Assembly: GCA_038239345.1 (NCBI GenBank)
Contig: JBBSEX010000010.1
Location: 124,001-188,000, forward strand
Origin: JBBSEX01 sp038239345
Lineage (GTDB): Bacteria; Acidobacteriota; Terriglobia; Bryobacterales; Bryobacteraceae
DNA length: 64,000 bases
Direction of reading: 5' to 3'
Part shown: positions 46,535-55,763 of the stretch, one piece after another
How the letters are laid out: every line of letters begins with the position of its first letter
Numbering within the stretch: position 1 is the stretch's first letter
Translations under genes and position numbers: made by a program
The notes under the pieces: model-generated
Seen by the model: only the letters and a program-made list of their open reading frames with translations
Databases searched by the model: none
What the model was told of the DNA's origin: nothing

Positions 46535-47299
46535 CTACTTCGCAGATTGCCAAACGCAGGAATTCCCGAATGGCGTGGCGGTTACAACTTTGCGCATACC
46601 GTCCACCACGGCACCGTTGGGGGAAGTATCGCCGGCCTGACAGCCGCGCATACCCGCGCCCTGGTCGATTCCCGGCCCATTAGAATTGGCGTTTAGTTTG
46701 GAAGTGCTACCCCCATCGAGCGACTGCACTCCGCCCGTTACAAGCGGAGGAATCGTCTGCGGATTCGCATTCCCTACCGCCGGCGCTGGTACGGCCTGAG
46801 CCGTCAGCGTCTTGGTCATCAGAGATTCCAAACTGCTCTTGATTTCTTTTCCTTTCCAATCGAAGACTACGCTCTGCTGGTCGAAGGAGACAATCTTGAA
46901 CGGTCCGATGGTGTCGCCAGCGGAATAGCCACGCTGCGGCGTATTCGCCTTTTCGATCAAAATAATCTTCGGTTCGCCAATCATGAACAGGCCTTGCACC
47001 GACGGCAGTTCCGGCACCTTCTCTTCCGGCGGCGGGGGCGGTGGCGGTGGCGGCACAACATTCGGATTGCGGTCGCGCGAGAACAGATTCTTCATCGCGA
47101 CGTCGGCATAAGTCATCGCCTGTACGGCCGGCACTATGGGCTGCGCGGGAGGAGGCAACGGTTGTGGAAATTTTACTTGCCGCCACAACGTGATCTGTTC
47201 GCGCTCCTTGGCACTGCGCCAATCGTTGCGCAAACGCCAGCCCGCCAGCACGGCCAGGATCAGGATCAAGGCATTTAACAATAAGAGTCGGCGTTTCAA
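46535..47299 (-). CDS. GspC/PilP-like inner-membrane pilus/secretion protein
   Basis: This 254-residue protein starts with TTG, which overlaps the stop of the PilO-like gene (TTGA). An N-terminal anchor (LLLLNALILILAVLAGW) is followed by a Pro-rich linker with nine consecutive prolines and an HR-like beta domain (about 100-165, VQGLFMIGEPKIILIEKAN, GYSAGDTIGPFKIVSFDQQSVVF). This is the layout of GspC and PilP, which connect the inner-membrane platform to the secretin. The C-terminal part is low-complexity. The gap to the next gene downstream is about 180 bases and contains no convincing gene. Confidence 0.75.
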   Translation of the reverse strand: MKRRLLLLNALILILAVLAGWRLRNDWRSAKEREQITLWRQVKFPQPLPPPAQPIVPAVQAMTYADVAMKNLFSRDRNPNVVPPPPPPPPPEEKVPELPSVQGLFMIGEPKIILIEKANTPQRGYSAGDTIGPFKIVSFDQQSVVFDWKGKEIKSSLESLMTKTLTAQAVPAPAVGNANPQTIPPLVTGGVQSLDGGSTSKLNANSNGPGIDQGAGMRGCQAGDTSPNGAVVDGMRKVVTATPFGNSCVWQSAK

Positions 47300-47898
47300 A
47301 ACGTGGATGTTCCTCTGTCTTTCGGCACCAGTCGATGGGGAACCACGCCCGATGCGGTGAGCCGCACACTGATCATTTTCTGTTCCTGATTTTGCGTGCT
47401 GACGCGAATCTCACTGGGAGCGACGATTTCCGGCTGGGCGGATAAAGCTGAAAGGTAATTCACAAGTTGCTCGATATGGCAATCGAAGGTGACCGAAACC
47501 AGCGCCTCGCCGTAATCGGCACTCAATGACCGGACCTGCCCCAATTCGACCCCGCGCATATCGATGGGAGGCGTTTGCGTCTTGCCCACGCGGCGCAGCA
47601 CCTGCAGTAATTGCGCCTGAGCCTGGGGAGCGGTATCGGCTTCCAACATGCCTTTTTCACGCTGCTTCAGTTCAACCGAGACCTGCTTTAGGATATTGTC
47701 TTTCGCCGGCACCATCGCCGCTTTCTCCCGCAGTTGCGCTAACCGCCGTTCCGACTGAGGCGCGGAATCGATGGCGCCCACAACTTTCGGAACGCCGCCG
47801 TTACCGCCGGAAGAGCTCAGCAGAAAATACAAGCCACCCAGGACCATCGCCACTACCCAGATAAGAACGGCTCGTTTTTCGCGCGTCTTCAGAGTCAT
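47296..47898 (-). CDS. PilO/GspM-like inner-membrane protein
   Basis: This 200-residue bitopic protein has a single anchor (AVLIWVVAMVLGGLYFLL), a coiled-coil stretch (about 50-90) and a ferredoxin-like C-terminal domain (VSVTFDCHIEQLVNYLSAL). PilO and GspM share this build and pair with PilN/GspL. It is coupled by ATGA to the PilM-PilN fusion gene upstream and by TTGA to the GspC/PilP-like gene downstream, matching the canonical M-N-O-P order. Confidence 0.8.
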   Translation of the reverse strand: MTLKTREKRAVLIWVVAMVLGGLYFLLSSSGGNGGVPKVVGAIDSAPQSERRLAQLREKAAMVPAKDNILKQVSVELKQREKGMLEADTAPQAQAQLLQVLRRVGKTQTPPIDMRGVELGQVRSLSADYGEALVSVTFDCHIEQLVNYLSALSAQPEIVAPSEIRVSTQNQEQKMISVRLTASGVVPHRLVPKDRGTSTF

Positions 47899-49217
47899 TT
47901 GGGTAGGCCTTCCCGGGCGGACTTGATGCGGAACGATTCCGCAGTGCCTACGCGCTGCAGCGGAGTAATGAATTCGGAGTTCTCAAACAGCGGGGAAGCG
48001 TCCAGGACCTTAAGCAGCCCGGCAGCCTGATCGGATTCGCCGGCGAGCGTGACGGTGTTGCGGCTAATCTCTAACCCACCAAGCCAGGTAGGCGCCGGAA
48101 GGAGCCTGGTAAGCTCATTCAGCGCATCCATATCCTGCTTCGCCCGGCGGCGCATACCGTCCAGCAGAGCCGTGCGATTACGGGTGGCTTCAATCTGCTG
48201 GTCGAGCTTGCCCATGCGCACCGCATCCCGCTGCACCTTCCCGATTTCAACCTGCAGCGCTTTCATATAACGGCGATTTTCGATAGCCGACGAGCCCGCC
48301 ACGGCCCCGACAAGAAGCAGCAGAATGACACCCAGGGCAATCGTCGGCACAAACATCATCCGCGAATTGCCGCCGCGTTTATCGGCCGGTAATAGATTGG
48401 GCGCGAGCGCGGGCCAAGGGGAAGAGCTGGCGAGCGCGGTCGCGTAGGGCAGCGCGGTGCGGGAAATAGCGAAGTCTTCGGGCAGCGCGATCGGGGTCGG
48501 TAATAGCTGAAAAAACGGTACCGCTTCGCTATCGGGCGGCAGGCGAAGTTCCGATAACGCCCGGTTTTTGGCGCGCTCGGGAGTAGTTTCAAACGTCGCC
48601 GTAAACAGCGGATGGGCCGGACTTTCGCCGTAAGCTTCCACCTCACTATCGCGATCGTCGATGGCTACAAAACCCGCTGCATCGGGCTCGCCGTAGATTC
48701 GAATCGCGGAGTAGGCCGCCGCCGCGGAAAACGTAAACGCCGCGATTTTCACACCGGCCTCGGCAAACAGCGTGGAATAGCGTTCAATCACATTCTTACG
48801 GGCGATGGCGATGACGATGGTGGGAGTGTCGCCAACTCGCGCCCAATCGAAAACGGTATCGTCGTCGGGATAAGGATGCAACGAATCGATCTGATAACGT
48901 ATGGCGCCATCGAGATCTTTATCTTCCACTCCCGGCAGGGTGATTTGACGCACGATCACATCGGTGCGCGGCAGCAGTACGTTCGCCGCCATGTGCGCCA
49001 AACCGATCTTCTTGACGAACGCCGCGTAATCGATGCCCCACTCGCTGGCCGGAGTCTTCTGATAATGGCCGATGGTGGCCGCGCCCAGCAGTCGAACGCC
49101 GTTGGGACGGATCCGGACGGCAATCACTCGCAGGTCCGTGGCGCCGATTTCAATTCCGATCCCGGTGCCGAAGGCCGCCCATTTTCCCAGAAATTTACGC
49201 GGTTCGTTCCAGGTCAT
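47895..49217 (-). CDS. PilM-PilN fusion (GspL-like) protein
   Basis: This 440-residue protein carries an actin-like PilM/GspL cytosolic domain (about 1-285: GIGIEIGATDLRVIAVRI, ITLPGVEDKDLDGAIRYQIDSLHP, VIAIARKNVIERYSTLF), then a single membrane helix (MMFVPTIALGVILLLLVGAVAG, about 288-309) and a PilN-like periplasmic part with a coiled coil (about 315-365) and PAPTWLGGLEISRNTVTLAGES. In type IV pili PilM and PilN are separate; in GspL they are joined, as here. It links the GspE ATPase to the platform. ATGA overlaps connect it to genes on both sides. Confidence 0.85.
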   Translation of the reverse strand: MTWNEPRKFLGKWAAFGTGIGIEIGATDLRVIAVRIRPNGVRLLGAATIGHYQKTPASEWGIDYAAFVKKIGLAHMAANVLLPRTDVIVRQITLPGVEDKDLDGAIRYQIDSLHPYPDDDTVFDWARVGDTPTIVIAIARKNVIERYSTLFAEAGVKIAAFTFSAAAAYSAIRIYGEPDAAGFVAIDDRDSEVEAYGESPAHPLFTATFETTPERAKNRALSELRLPPDSEAVPFFQLLPTPIALPEDFAISRTALPYATALASSSPWPALAPNLLPADKRGGNSRMMFVPTIALGVILLLLVGAVAGSSAIENRRYMKALQVEIGKVQRDAVRMGKLDQQIEATRNRTALLDGMRRRAKQDMDALNELTRLLPAPTWLGGLEISRNTVTLAGESDQAAGLLKVLDASPLFENSEFITPLQRVGTAESFRIKSAREGLPK

Positions 49218-50227
49218 TGCGGCGGTTGCGCTCCCGCATCTACATATTCGGCTGGTGGCACCACCCTCTGAATTTCAGCCGACGACGACCAGGCATCGTC
49301 ATACCAGCGCATGATCTGATACGGCGGCGAGTAGTCGGGCGGAAGGAACTTCAGCTTGGCGGCGACACTTCGAGTAAGGTCGGAATAGGTGCCGTTGGCT
49401 AAGCGCAGATGGGCCGTGGCGCGGACGTTCCAGATCGTATTGCCACCGATCATCAAACGCTCGATCCCGGGAGAGCCCTGGCTTGCGATCGAAACATCCT
49501 GCCCCGTCTTGAATGGCCGGAACCGCCGGGCGGCAATCATCGAAGCTACCGCGGTGGGCGAAATTCCCAGCGAAAGTAGCAACGGCGGCTGCGCGGTATT
49601 GGCGTCGAAACTGTTCGGGGCGCCATAGGGCGAGAGACAATCCTTCAGGCCGCCGCGAGAGATAAGACGTCCCTGCGAATTACGGTCGAAGGAGCCATAG
49701 AACAATTCAGGCGTCATCCCCGGTATCAGCAATAGTTCCTCGATCTCTTCAAAAGACGAATGCCGGGGCTGAAAAGTCGAAGTGCTGGCCGGAGGCGCGC
49801 CGGTTTCACCAAGCGAAGTCCGATATTGCACGATTCCCTGAGCGATGGCGCGGGCGCGATCGGGGTCCGCTCCGACGGAGACGATAAGCCGGAACAGATC
49901 TTCGGGCTTGGCGGTATTGATGTTCATCTTGCCGGTTTCCGGGCTGATTTCAATATCGGCGTATCCAGTGGGATAGTTGAAGCGCAGAAACGGCATCGGC
50001 GGTTTATAGAATCGCGGAGGAAACTGCGAACCCCAGAATATCCAGAGAATGGCCCGATCAATGGAACCGGAGGCAAGATAATAGGCGCGAATTCCATCGG
50101 TTGCGGTGGCGGCCCGTTCAGTTTCCGAGCGGACGGTGGAAGCCAGGGAGAACACGATCGCCGTCATCGCCGCGGAAAGCCAGAGCACCGAGAGAAGCGC
50201 GCTGCCTCGCTTCGATTTAATCGACAT
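49214..50227 (-). CDS. gspK: general secretion pathway minor pseudopilin GspK
   Basis: This 337-residue protein starts with SIKSKRGSALLSVLWLSAAMTAIVFSLAST, a pseudopilin-type N-helix lacking the usual Glu5, as is normal for GspK. The body has the GspK pattern: AYYLASGSIDRAILWI, MNINTAKPEDLFRLIVSVG and LLIPGMTPELFYG, a saposin-like inserted domain. GspK caps the pseudopilus tip with GspI and GspJ. It overlaps the gspJ stop by 11 bases and the PilM-N gene by an ATGA. Confidence 0.88.
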   Translation of the reverse strand: MSIKSKRGSALLSVLWLSAAMTAIVFSLASTVRSETERAATATDGIRAYYLASGSIDRAILWIFWGSQFPPRFYKPPMPFLRFNYPTGYADIEISPETGKMNINTAKPEDLFRLIVSVGADPDRARAIAQGIVQYRTSLGETGAPPASTSTFQPRHSSFEEIEELLLIPGMTPELFYGSFDRNSQGRLISRGGLKDCLSPYGAPNSFDANTAQPPLLLSLGISPTAVASMIAARRFRPFKTGQDVSIASQGSPGIERLMIGGNTIWNVRATAHLRLANGTYSDLTRSVAAKLKFLPPDYSPPYQIMRWYDDAWSSSAEIQRVVPPAEYVDAGAQPPQ

Positions 50228-50894
50228 ATTGCACCATGGGGTCGCGATTCACGCGAATCGGAATCGTCAGCGAAGTGAGCGGCAAACGAGAAGGATCGGA
50301 AGCAAACGGAGCCATCTCAACGCGGAGCGCGGAAGGCAGATACGGTTTGTCGATCCAATCGGGCTGCCATTTATCGAGGACCGGCGGCGGTACAGTTTCG
50401 CGGTAAATGAAGCGGCAATACGCCAGGCGATCGGCCAGCACGAACGATCCCGCGCCGATTGGAGTGCTGCTGCTACAGAACGCGCCGGCGCTCGCGGGTC
50501 CGGTGTATAGGGTTTCATTTACCACCAGACGCACGCCTTGGCCGCGATCACCGGGGATGACACGCAATTCCAAAATCCGCGGATAGCCGCGGCCCGCTTC
50601 CTGCAACGAATACGAAGAGACAAAGCGCACCGCTTGCGCATCGCCCATGAAGAAGGTTCGCTTCGGGCCGCTGATGCAGGTGGCGGCGATCGGCATGACG
50701 CCTTGTACTTCCTGCTCAAGAATCCGCTGCACGCTGAAAACTTTACGGCTGGCATACAGCTTGTCGTTTGTCTTGCCCATGGCGTTGAATCCGATACGGA
50801 TGGTCATCAGCATGCCGAGCGAGATCATTCCCACCAGCGTGACGGCGATCAGAAGCTCCAGTAGCGTAACGCCCGCCTGGCGATTCCCGTTCAT
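50217..50894 (-). CDS. gspJ: minor pseudopilin GspJ
   Basis: I choose ATG 50894 because it overlaps the gspI stop (ATGA) and gives the leader MNGNRQAG followed by VTLLELLIAVTLVGM, a prepilin cleavage site with Glu5. The product has 225 residues and the GspJ-like body with YASRKVFSVQRILEQEVQ. It belongs to the pseudopilus tip complex. A longer frame beginning at 50999 would bury the prepilin motif. Confidence 0.85.
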   Translation of the reverse strand: MNGNRQAGVTLLELLIAVTLVGMISLGMLMTIRIGFNAMGKTNDKLYASRKVFSVQRILEQEVQGVMPIAATCISGPKRTFFMGDAQAVRFVSSYSLQEAGRGYPRILELRVIPGDRGQGVRLVVNETLYTGPASAGAFCSSSTPIGAGSFVLADRLAYCRFIYRETVPPPVLDKWQPDWIDKPYLPSALRVEMAPFASDPSRLPLTSLTIPIRVNRDPMVQYVD

Positions 50895-51343
50895 GGCTGG
50901 ATGATCCCTTGCGGCGGCGGAAGAGGTTCGCCCACGCGCAGCGGAGCCTTGCGGAAGCCTTCTAGTCGCATGCTGCGGCGTTGTTCGCCGTTCATCCACC
51001 AGATCTCCAGTTCGACGCGGTCAAGAATCGGAGTGCCCGGGCCTGATCCGGGAGGCGCTTCCCACGGCGTAATCTGAGCGCGCCAGCCGCCTTGCATCCC
51101 GGCCGCCATGACGGGATCGAATCCGCCTTGCAACAGTTGATGCCGCGGAAGGTGTTCATTGAGGATCAACTCATCCATCTTTTGACGGGCGAGCAGTGCC
51201 GATCGATCGTACTGATTCAGACGCCCGGCATTGCGCAGCGTTCCCGCCAGGGCATAGAGCAGGCCGGAAATCGCGATGCCCATGATCAGCGTCGCAACCA
51301 GGACTTCGAGAAGCGTGAAGCCCCCGCGTCGGGATCGTTTCAT
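50891..51343 (-). CDS. gspI: minor pseudopilin GspI
   Basis: This 150-residue protein carries the prepilin motif RRGGFTLLEVLVATLIMGIAISGL and the following LARQKMDELI segment typical of GspI. It is encoded between gspH and gspJ with ATGA overlaps on both sides. It should be cleaved and methylated by a prepilin peptidase, which is not encoded in the window. Confidence 0.87.
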   Translation of the reverse strand: MKRSRRGGFTLLEVLVATLIMGIAISGLLYALAGTLRNAGRLNQYDRSALLARQKMDELILNEHLPRHQLLQGGFDPVMAAGMQGGWRAQITPWEAPPGSGPGTPILDRVELEIWWMNGEQRRSMRLEGFRKAPLRVGEPLPPPQGIIQP

Positions 51344-51834
51344 TGCGCGGGAACCTCAACCTGGGGCACGCCGGTGAGAGGATCGACGCGGATAATTCGC
51401 TGTACACCGTTGCGATTGGCGATCAGCAGTCCAAAACGCGGAATGTTGCCGCCGGGATAAATAAGAAACGAGCGAGGCTGATTCGGATCGCCGGGAACCG
51501 CCGGAAGCACGGCCAGAATCGTGACACCATCCTCAAGCGGAAGTTTGTTTACGAAGCCGACCGCGGTGGAGCGGGCCCAGATGGCATTCTCCTCTTTATT
51601 GATGCGAATCTCCACCACTTCCTGGCGACGCTCAGACCGATTGACGGCGCGGTTCAGGAAGCTGGCGACGTTATCACAGGCGGCGCGCAGGCGGATCGAA
51701 TCGAGTCCCGATGTCGCTGAAGGCAAGGTGAGTCCGATGACCAGGGAAATGAGAAGAGCGACTACTAGCATCTCCATGAGGGTGACGCCACGGGTGCCTC
51801 GGCGGTGAATCGCGGGGTGTAATTCGTGACGCAT
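51340..51834 (-). CDS. gspH: minor pseudopilin GspH
   Basis: Starting at ATG 51834 (TTG 51840 is an alternative), the protein has 164 residues. It has the prepilin motif RGVTLMEMLVVALLISLVIG and a globular body with LRAACDNVASFLNRAVNRSERRQEVVEI, as in GspH/FimT proteins. It starts ten bases after the GspG stop and overlaps gspI by ATGA. Confidence 0.83.
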   Translation of the reverse strand: MRHELHPAIHRRGTRGVTLMEMLVVALLISLVIGLTLPSATSGLDSIRLRAACDNVASFLNRAVNRSERRQEVVEIRINKEENAIWARSTAVGFVNKLPLEDGVTILAVLPAVPGDPNQPRSFLIYPGGNIPRFGLLIANRNGVQRIIRVDPLTGVPQVEVPAQ

Positions 51835-51843
51835 TTCCAAAAA

Positions 51844-52296
51844 CTATTTATTGTTCCAGCTGACAATATCGGCGTCGTTGTTTTCGCCCCCCGGTTGGCC
51901 GTCGGCGCCCAGGCAGACGATGTCGGGATCTTCGCCATGATCGCCGGGAAATTTATAAAGGTAGGCATGGCCCCACGGATCGAGCGGCGGATCTTGCGGC
52001 ATATAAGGGCCGCTCCACAGTGTCTGTCCTTCCGGCCGGATACGCAGCGCGATGAGCCCCGCTTCGGTGGTGGGATAGTTCCCGATATCGAGCTTGTATT
52101 GTCCCAGCGCGCCCATAAACGCGTTAATCTGGACATGCGCGGCGGTAATCTTGGCCCGGTCGGCATTCTTGAGCAGCCGTGGTCCGACGATTGCCGCGAA
52201 CAACGCGATGATCGTTACCACCACCAGCATCTCAATCAGCGTCACACCCGCTCGACTGCGTCGTTTTTGTCTATTGGAAGTTTTGATTTCTTTCAT
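51844..52296 (-). CDS. gspG: major pseudopilin GspG
   Basis: This 150-residue protein has the prepilin motif RAGVTLIEMLVVVTIIALFAAI and the strongly conserved GspG body: YKLDIGNYPTTEAGLIALR, DPWGHAYLYKFPGDHG and the C-terminal calcium-binding loop with GADGQPGGENNDADI. GspG forms the pseudopilus shaft. It is encoded between gspF and gspH, with only a two-base gap to gspF. Confidence 0.95.
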   Translation of the reverse strand: MKEIKTSNRQKRRSRAGVTLIEMLVVVTIIALFAAIVGPRLLKNADRAKITAAHVQINAFMGALGQYKLDIGNYPTTEAGLIALRIRPEGQTLWSGPYMPQDPPLDPWGHAYLYKFPGDHGEDPDIVCLGADGQPGGENNDADIVSWNNK

Positions 52297-52298
52297 AT

Positions 52299-53513
52299 TT
52301 ACACCGCCACTTCGTTAATGCTGGTAATCGCCAGCAGCATGCTAAGAATAAACGCACCCACGATGATGCCCATCACCAGGATGATTAAAGGTTCAAACAG
52401 CGATGTGAACCGCTTGACGGCCGCGCGGGTATCGGCCTCGTAAATATCGGCCATGCGGCTGAACATCTGGTCCAGCTTACCGGTCTCTTCCCCAACGCTC
52501 AGCAGATGGCTGGCAAGCGGTGGAAACTCTTTCGCTTTTCGCATCGGACCGGCCACGCCCTCGCCGCGCTTCACACCCTGGGCGACAATTTCCAGCGAAT
52601 TCGCGATCCTTTTATTATTGAGAATCGCCGCCGCGATGCCCAGCGATTGCACCAGCGGCACACTATTCGCCACCAGGGTAGCCATCGCCCGGGCGAAACG
52701 CGCCGTCTCAGCCTTACGCATGGCATCGCCCAGCAATGGAATCTTCAACCGTAAACTATCCCACCAGAATCGTCCCGCGGTAGTACGTATATAGACTTGC
52801 ATTACCGCGAAAAAGACGATCAGCCCGCCGATTACCCATGGGCCGTAGGTCTCCACCAGATGGCTAAGATCCAGCATGATGCGCGTTGGGGTCGGCATCT
52901 TCATGTGGCCCTGTTCAAAGATGGACGCAAATCGCGGGACCACGAACGAGAGCAAAATGTAGACCGAGGCAAGGCCCACCAGGACCAGCAGGGCGGGGTA
53001 AATCATCGCCGTGACGATGTAGCTGCGCAGATCGTCGCGCGTGCGTTCAAACTCCGTCAGCCGCTCAAAAATGGTAGCGAGGGAACCGGACGCTTCACCG
53101 GCGCGCACCATATTAATGTACAGCGGACTGAAATATACGGGGTGCGTGGCCAAGCTGTCGGCCAGCGATTTGCCGCCCTTCAGCACGCGCAATACATCGA
53201 TGATGATATAGCGGAAGCCCGGGCGTTCGGTGAGTTCGCCGCAAATCGCCAGCGCCCGATCGAGCGGGATGCCCGAGGTCAACAGCGTCGACAGTTCCTG
53301 CGTGAAGAAAAGAACATCGCGCCGCCGGCCTGGCGTGAACGACGGCATCTTGAATTCGAAGCCGGCTTTCTTTTCTTCGGCGCCCACGTAGACCGGAACA
53401 AGACCCTGCTTGCGAAGCTCTTGCGCCACCCATTTTTCGGTATCGGCCGTTAGCGTACCGGTCCGGATTTTTCCGTCCGATGCCACTGCCTTGAAATAAA
53501 AACTGGTGGCCAT
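52299..53513 (-). CDS. gspF: type II secretion inner-membrane platform protein GspF
   Basis: This 404-residue protein has two T2SSF domains (LFFTQELSTLLTSGIPLDRAL near 70 and FARAMATLVANSVPLVQSLGI near 275), each followed by membrane helices, giving three helices in total. It connects the GspE ATPase with the pseudopilus. It starts three bases after the gspE stop. Confidence 0.95.
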   Translation of the reverse strand: MATSFYFKAVASDGKIRTGTLTADTEKWVAQELRKQGLVPVYVGAEEKKAGFEFKMPSFTPGRRRDVLFFTQELSTLLTSGIPLDRALAICGELTERPGFRYIIIDVLRVLKGGKSLADSLATHPVYFSPLYINMVRAGEASGSLATIFERLTEFERTRDDLRSYIVTAMIYPALLVLVGLASVYILLSFVVPRFASIFEQGHMKMPTPTRIMLDLSHLVETYGPWVIGGLIVFFAVMQVYIRTTAGRFWWDSLRLKIPLLGDAMRKAETARFARAMATLVANSVPLVQSLGIAAAILNNKRIANSLEIVAQGVKRGEGVAGPMRKAKEFPPLASHLLSVGEETGKLDQMFSRMADIYEADTRAAVKRFTSLFEPLIILVMGIIVGAFILSMLLAITSINEVAV

Positions 53514-53516
53514 TGG

Positions 53517-55154
53517 TTAGAATTCCTGCGTAACGCGCATCACTTCGTCGGCCGTGGTGGTGCCTTCTTCCACTTTCATCCAACCGTCCTCACGAAGATT
53601 TCGCATGTTGTTCCGCCGCGCTGCTTCGGTGATCTTCGTGGAATCTTCATTCTTCATGATTTTGGCGCGGATCTCTTCGTTCAGCTCCATTAACTCAAAG
53701 ATGCCGTGGCGGCCGGAATAGCCTGAGCCGAAGCACGATTCGCAGCCTCTTCCGCGGTAAGAGATGATTTGCCGGCCCGACGGCGACATGCGATAGCCAT
53801 CCTCATCTTTACAGTGAGCGCAGATCCGGCGCACCAGACGTTGGGCCAGGACGGAGACGAGCGAAGACGTCAGCAGATAATTCTCGACACCCATATCGGC
53901 CAAACGAGTGATCGCACTGGGCGCGTCATTGGTGTGCAGCGTGGAGAAAACGAAGTGCCCGGTAAGGGCGGCGCGGATGGCGATGTCGGCTGTTTCCCGA
54001 TCGCGAATTTCACCCACCATAATGACATCGGGATCCTGGCGCACGATGTGCCGGAGGCCCGCGGCGAACGTCAACCCGATGGTCGGATTTACGTGAATCT
54101 GATTCACCCCGTCCATCTGATATTCGACTGGATCTTCAATCGAGATGATTTTCTTATCGCTCTGATTGATGCGCTTCAATGCCGAATAAAGAGTAGTGGA
54201 TTTGCCGCTGCCGGTAGGTCCGGTGACCAGAAAGATGCCGTGCGGAAGCTGCGTGTAATACTCGATGCGCCCCAGCATGTAATCGTCGAAACCGAGCTTT
54301 CGCAGATCGTAGAAATCGCCGGCGGAGCGATCAAGCAAGCGCATCACGACGCTTTCGCCGTAGAGAGTAGGCAGGGTGGAGACGCGAAGATCCACTTCCC
54401 GGCCGACGCTTTTCACCTTGATACGTCCGTCCTGCGGAAGACGGCGCTCGGCGATATTCAGCTTGGCCATCAGCTTGACGCGGGAAATAATAGCGGCCTT
54501 TAACTCTCGCGGCGGCGATTCCTGGCTGTACAACACGCCATCGATGCGGTATCGGATGCGGAATTCTTTTTCAAACGGCTCAATGTGAATATCCGACGCG
54601 CGCTTCTCCACTGCCTGGGCGATCATGGCGTTCACCAGGCGGATTACCGGAGCCTCGCTCGCCATGTCGCGCAGATGTTCCAGGTCTTCCGAAGCCTGCG
54701 CGTCACCCGCTTCAAAGTCCGTGTCGGATTTGGCCGACTGGCCGTGGTAACGATCAATCGCGTCGAGAACCTCCTGTTCGGCCACCAGGACGGTTTGAAC
54801 TTTAAGACCAGTGCAGGCGCGGACCGCGGCGATGCTTTCAAAATCCAGCGGATCGGCCATCGCCAGCATCAGCGTGTTCTCGGTTAAGGCCACCGGGAGG
54901 CATCGAAACTGGCGCAGGAATCGCGGGGACAGTGTTTCGATTTCGGGCGAGGTAGGGGGTGGACTATCGATGGTAATCAGCGGAATGGATAGCTGATCGG
55001 ATAGAGCGGCAAGGACGTCCCGCATGGCGACAAAACCCAGGTCGACAAAGATCTTCCCGATCTTTTCGCCACGCTCTTTTTGCAACTCCAGCGCGCGGTC
55101 AAGGTCTTCCGCCGAGATGAGCTTGCGCTCAATAAGCATTTCGCCTAAGCGCAT
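53517..55154 (-). CDS. gspE: type II secretion ATPase GspE
   Basis: This 545-residue protein has an N-terminal MshEN-type domain (about 1-140), then the AAA-like ATPase: Walker A GPTGSGKSTTLYSAL, the Asp box, Walker B RQDPDVIMVGEIRDRETADIA, and the His box STLHTNDAPSAITRL. A tetracysteine zinc element (CAHC ... CESC) is present near residue 460, as in GspE and PilB. It powers pseudopilus growth. The ATG lies seven bases after the stop of the unknown membrane protein gene. Confidence 0.95.
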   Translation of the reverse strand: MRLGEMLIERKLISAEDLDRALELQKERGEKIGKIFVDLGFVAMRDVLAALSDQLSIPLITIDSPPPTSPEIETLSPRFLRQFRCLPVALTENTLMLAMADPLDFESIAAVRACTGLKVQTVLVAEQEVLDAIDRYHGQSAKSDTDFEAGDAQASEDLEHLRDMASEAPVIRLVNAMIAQAVEKRASDIHIEPFEKEFRIRYRIDGVLYSQESPPRELKAAIISRVKLMAKLNIAERRLPQDGRIKVKSVGREVDLRVSTLPTLYGESVVMRLLDRSAGDFYDLRKLGFDDYMLGRIEYYTQLPHGIFLVTGPTGSGKSTTLYSALKRINQSDKKIISIEDPVEYQMDGVNQIHVNPTIGLTFAAGLRHIVRQDPDVIMVGEIRDRETADIAIRAALTGHFVFSTLHTNDAPSAITRLADMGVENYLLTSSLVSVLAQRLVRRICAHCKDEDGYRMSPSGRQIISYRGRGCESCFGSGYSGRHGIFELMELNEEIRAKIMKNEDSTKITEAARRNNMRNLREDGWMKVEEGTTTADEVMRVTQEF

Positions 55155-55160
55155 GTGTGT

Positions 55161-55763
55161 TTAGAAATCCTGCGTGCGAATGGGTGCTTCGGTGCCATTC
55201 TGCTTGGCTTCCAAAAGCTTCTTTTTCGATGCCTGCATCAGGATCTGGGCGGGAATCCCGGCCCGGTTCTCCCACGGATAACAGGACAGGTTCACGCCGA
55301 TGACGATCTGTTCTTCCGGCCCTACACCATCGAGTGAAGACGCAAAATTTGTCATCGACTCGCGCATCGCCTGGCGCAAGGCGGGAAGACGCTGCAACTT
55401 GGTTTGCCGGTGCCGGATCTTTTCATCCTCCGTCACCTGTTGATGGAAAGGGGTTGGCGCCGGGCCGGTGGCTAAGTTCACTTCGGCCGTAAACACCGCG
55501 CCGTAATTATCCAGATAAACGCCGCGAGTGGAACCCAGGACCAGAAACGGATCTTCTGGCCAAAGGCGCGCGAGTTTAGCGTCGAAGCTATGCTCCATGG
55601 CTGTCAGGCTGGCGCGGGATACGTGTAAGGTGCTACCAAAAGCGGCGATTACCATCGCCAGGATCATTGCCCCAGATCGCGTGGCGAGCATCAATCGAGA
55701 TCGCGTGGCGAGCATTGCCACAGATCGCTTGGCGATCATTGCCACAGATCGCGTAGCGATCAT
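55161..55763 (-). CDS. unknown membrane-anchored protein with N-terminal octapeptide repeats
   Basis: The 200-residue frame starts at ATG 55763, which overlaps the stop of the anti-sigma gene (ATGA). It begins with four eight-residue repeats (type MIATRSVA), each encoded by a 24-base unit and each starting with Met, followed by a hydrophobic leader (MILAMVIAAFGSTLHVSRA, from about residue 33). Translation could therefore also start at repeat-internal ATGs or at 55667. The rest contains EDPFLVLGSTRGVYLDNYGAVF and LSCYPWENRAG, with no known family. It lies between the anti-sigma factor and GspE genes and may be a periplasmic sensor or a structural component. Confidence 0.7.
   Translation of the reverse strand: MIATRSVAMIAKRSVAMLATRSRLMLATRSGAMILAMVIAAFGSTLHVSRASLTAMEHSFDAKLARLWPEDPFLVLGSTRGVYLDNYGAVFTAEVNLATGPAPTPFHQQVTEDEKIRHRQTKLQRLPALRQAMRESMTNFASSLDGVGPEEQIVIGVNLSCYPWENRAGIPAQILMQASKKKLLEAKQNGTEAPIRTQDF

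Noticed and set aside
46350..46553. 67-residue open frame on the minus strand between the GspC/PilP-like and unknown genes
   Set aside because: It starts with TTG inside the preceding gene, lacks a ribosome-binding site and resembles no protein. The 180-base gap is treated as non-coding.
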